Positions 5,610 through 5,619 of a stretch of DNA of 5,619 nt are shown piece by piece (the stretch's first letter is position 1; each line of letters opens with the position of its first letter). The notes beneath the pieces are model-generated. The model was not told the origin of the DNA. It worked only from the letters and a program-made list of their open reading frames with translations, and searched no databases. Made by a program: the position numbers and the translations under genes. This stretch comes from Gemmatimonadota bacterium (lineage in GTDB: Bacteria > Gemmatimonadota > Gemmatimonadetes > Palauibacterales > Palauibacteraceae), in the NCBI GenBank assembly GCA_013042495.1, contig JABDQB010000423.1, forward strand, positions 1-5,619, given 5' to 3'.

Positions 5610-5619
5610 GAGAAGGGGG
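5606..5619 (+). other. Possible start of the next operon gene, or its ribosome binding site
   Basis: An ATG at 5606 overlaps the VKOR-family stop as ATGA and stays open for the four codons left in the window. Alternatively, the purine-rich AGAAGGGGG at 5611-5619 could be the ribosome site for a gene beginning just past the edge. Either reading implies the operon continues; too few bases remain to choose. Confidence 0.3.

Noticed and set aside
1..5619. Mobile element, phage, CRISPR or defence system
   Set aside because: I saw no transposase, integrase, nuclease, direct-repeat array or terminal inverted repeats; all confidently read genes are metabolic, envelope or disulfide-related.

Overview
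The window is GC-rich bacterial DNA, densely coded, with frequent GTG/TTG starts and 4-8 base gene overlaps. The best guess at origin is Gemmatimonadota or a close relative. This rests on the lipoprotein at 3332-4240, whose tandem repeats (a DGY-V-V-DG segment, then a GANDT-like segment, then an NC-V-G-NPR-V-V segment) resemble surface-protein repeats I associate with that phylum, together with a VKOR/DsbA-type disulfide pathway in place of DsbB. No rRNA, tRNA or other taxonomic marker is present, so the assignment is an inference.

Left block (1-3310, + strand): four tightly packed genes read as one operon. They are the C-terminal part of a PLP-dependent threonine/serine dehydratase-type enzyme (start outside the window), a class I glutamine-amidotransferase-fold hydrolase of the gamma-glutamyl-GABA hydrolase (peptidase C26) family, a HAD-superfamily phosphatase, and a 467-residue protein I cannot assign to a family. 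The last one has two possible PH-like beta domains, a long charged helical region and a single C-terminal membrane helix. The first two junctions are GTGA overlaps and the third is an 8-base overlap, so translational coupling is likely. The first three genes look like small-molecule metabolism; the fourth looks structural or membrane-associated.

Middle (3332-4240 or 4291, - strand): a secreted lipoprotein converging on the left operon with only 21 bases between stop codons. Its mature part is three copies of a roughly 87-90-residue module, each with two cysteines exactly 26 residues apart.

Right block (4457-5609, + strand): transcribed divergently from the lipoprotein. It holds a membrane-anchored DsbA-like thiol oxidoreductase with a CPHC active site, followed 16 bases later by a four-helix VKOR-family quinone-linked oxidase. 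Together they form a complete pathway for making disulfides outside the cytoplasm: VKOR re-oxidises the DsbA-like protein, which oxidises secreted proteins. The cysteine-paired lipoprotein next door is a plausible but unproven client. A further gene probably begins at the right edge.

Each block is recognisable apart from the 467-residue protein and the lipoprotein repeats, which are the least explained parts. I saw no mobile element, CRISPR array, RNA gene or defence system. No gene-free stretch exceeds 300 bases; the longest, between the divergent genes, is 165-216 bases.
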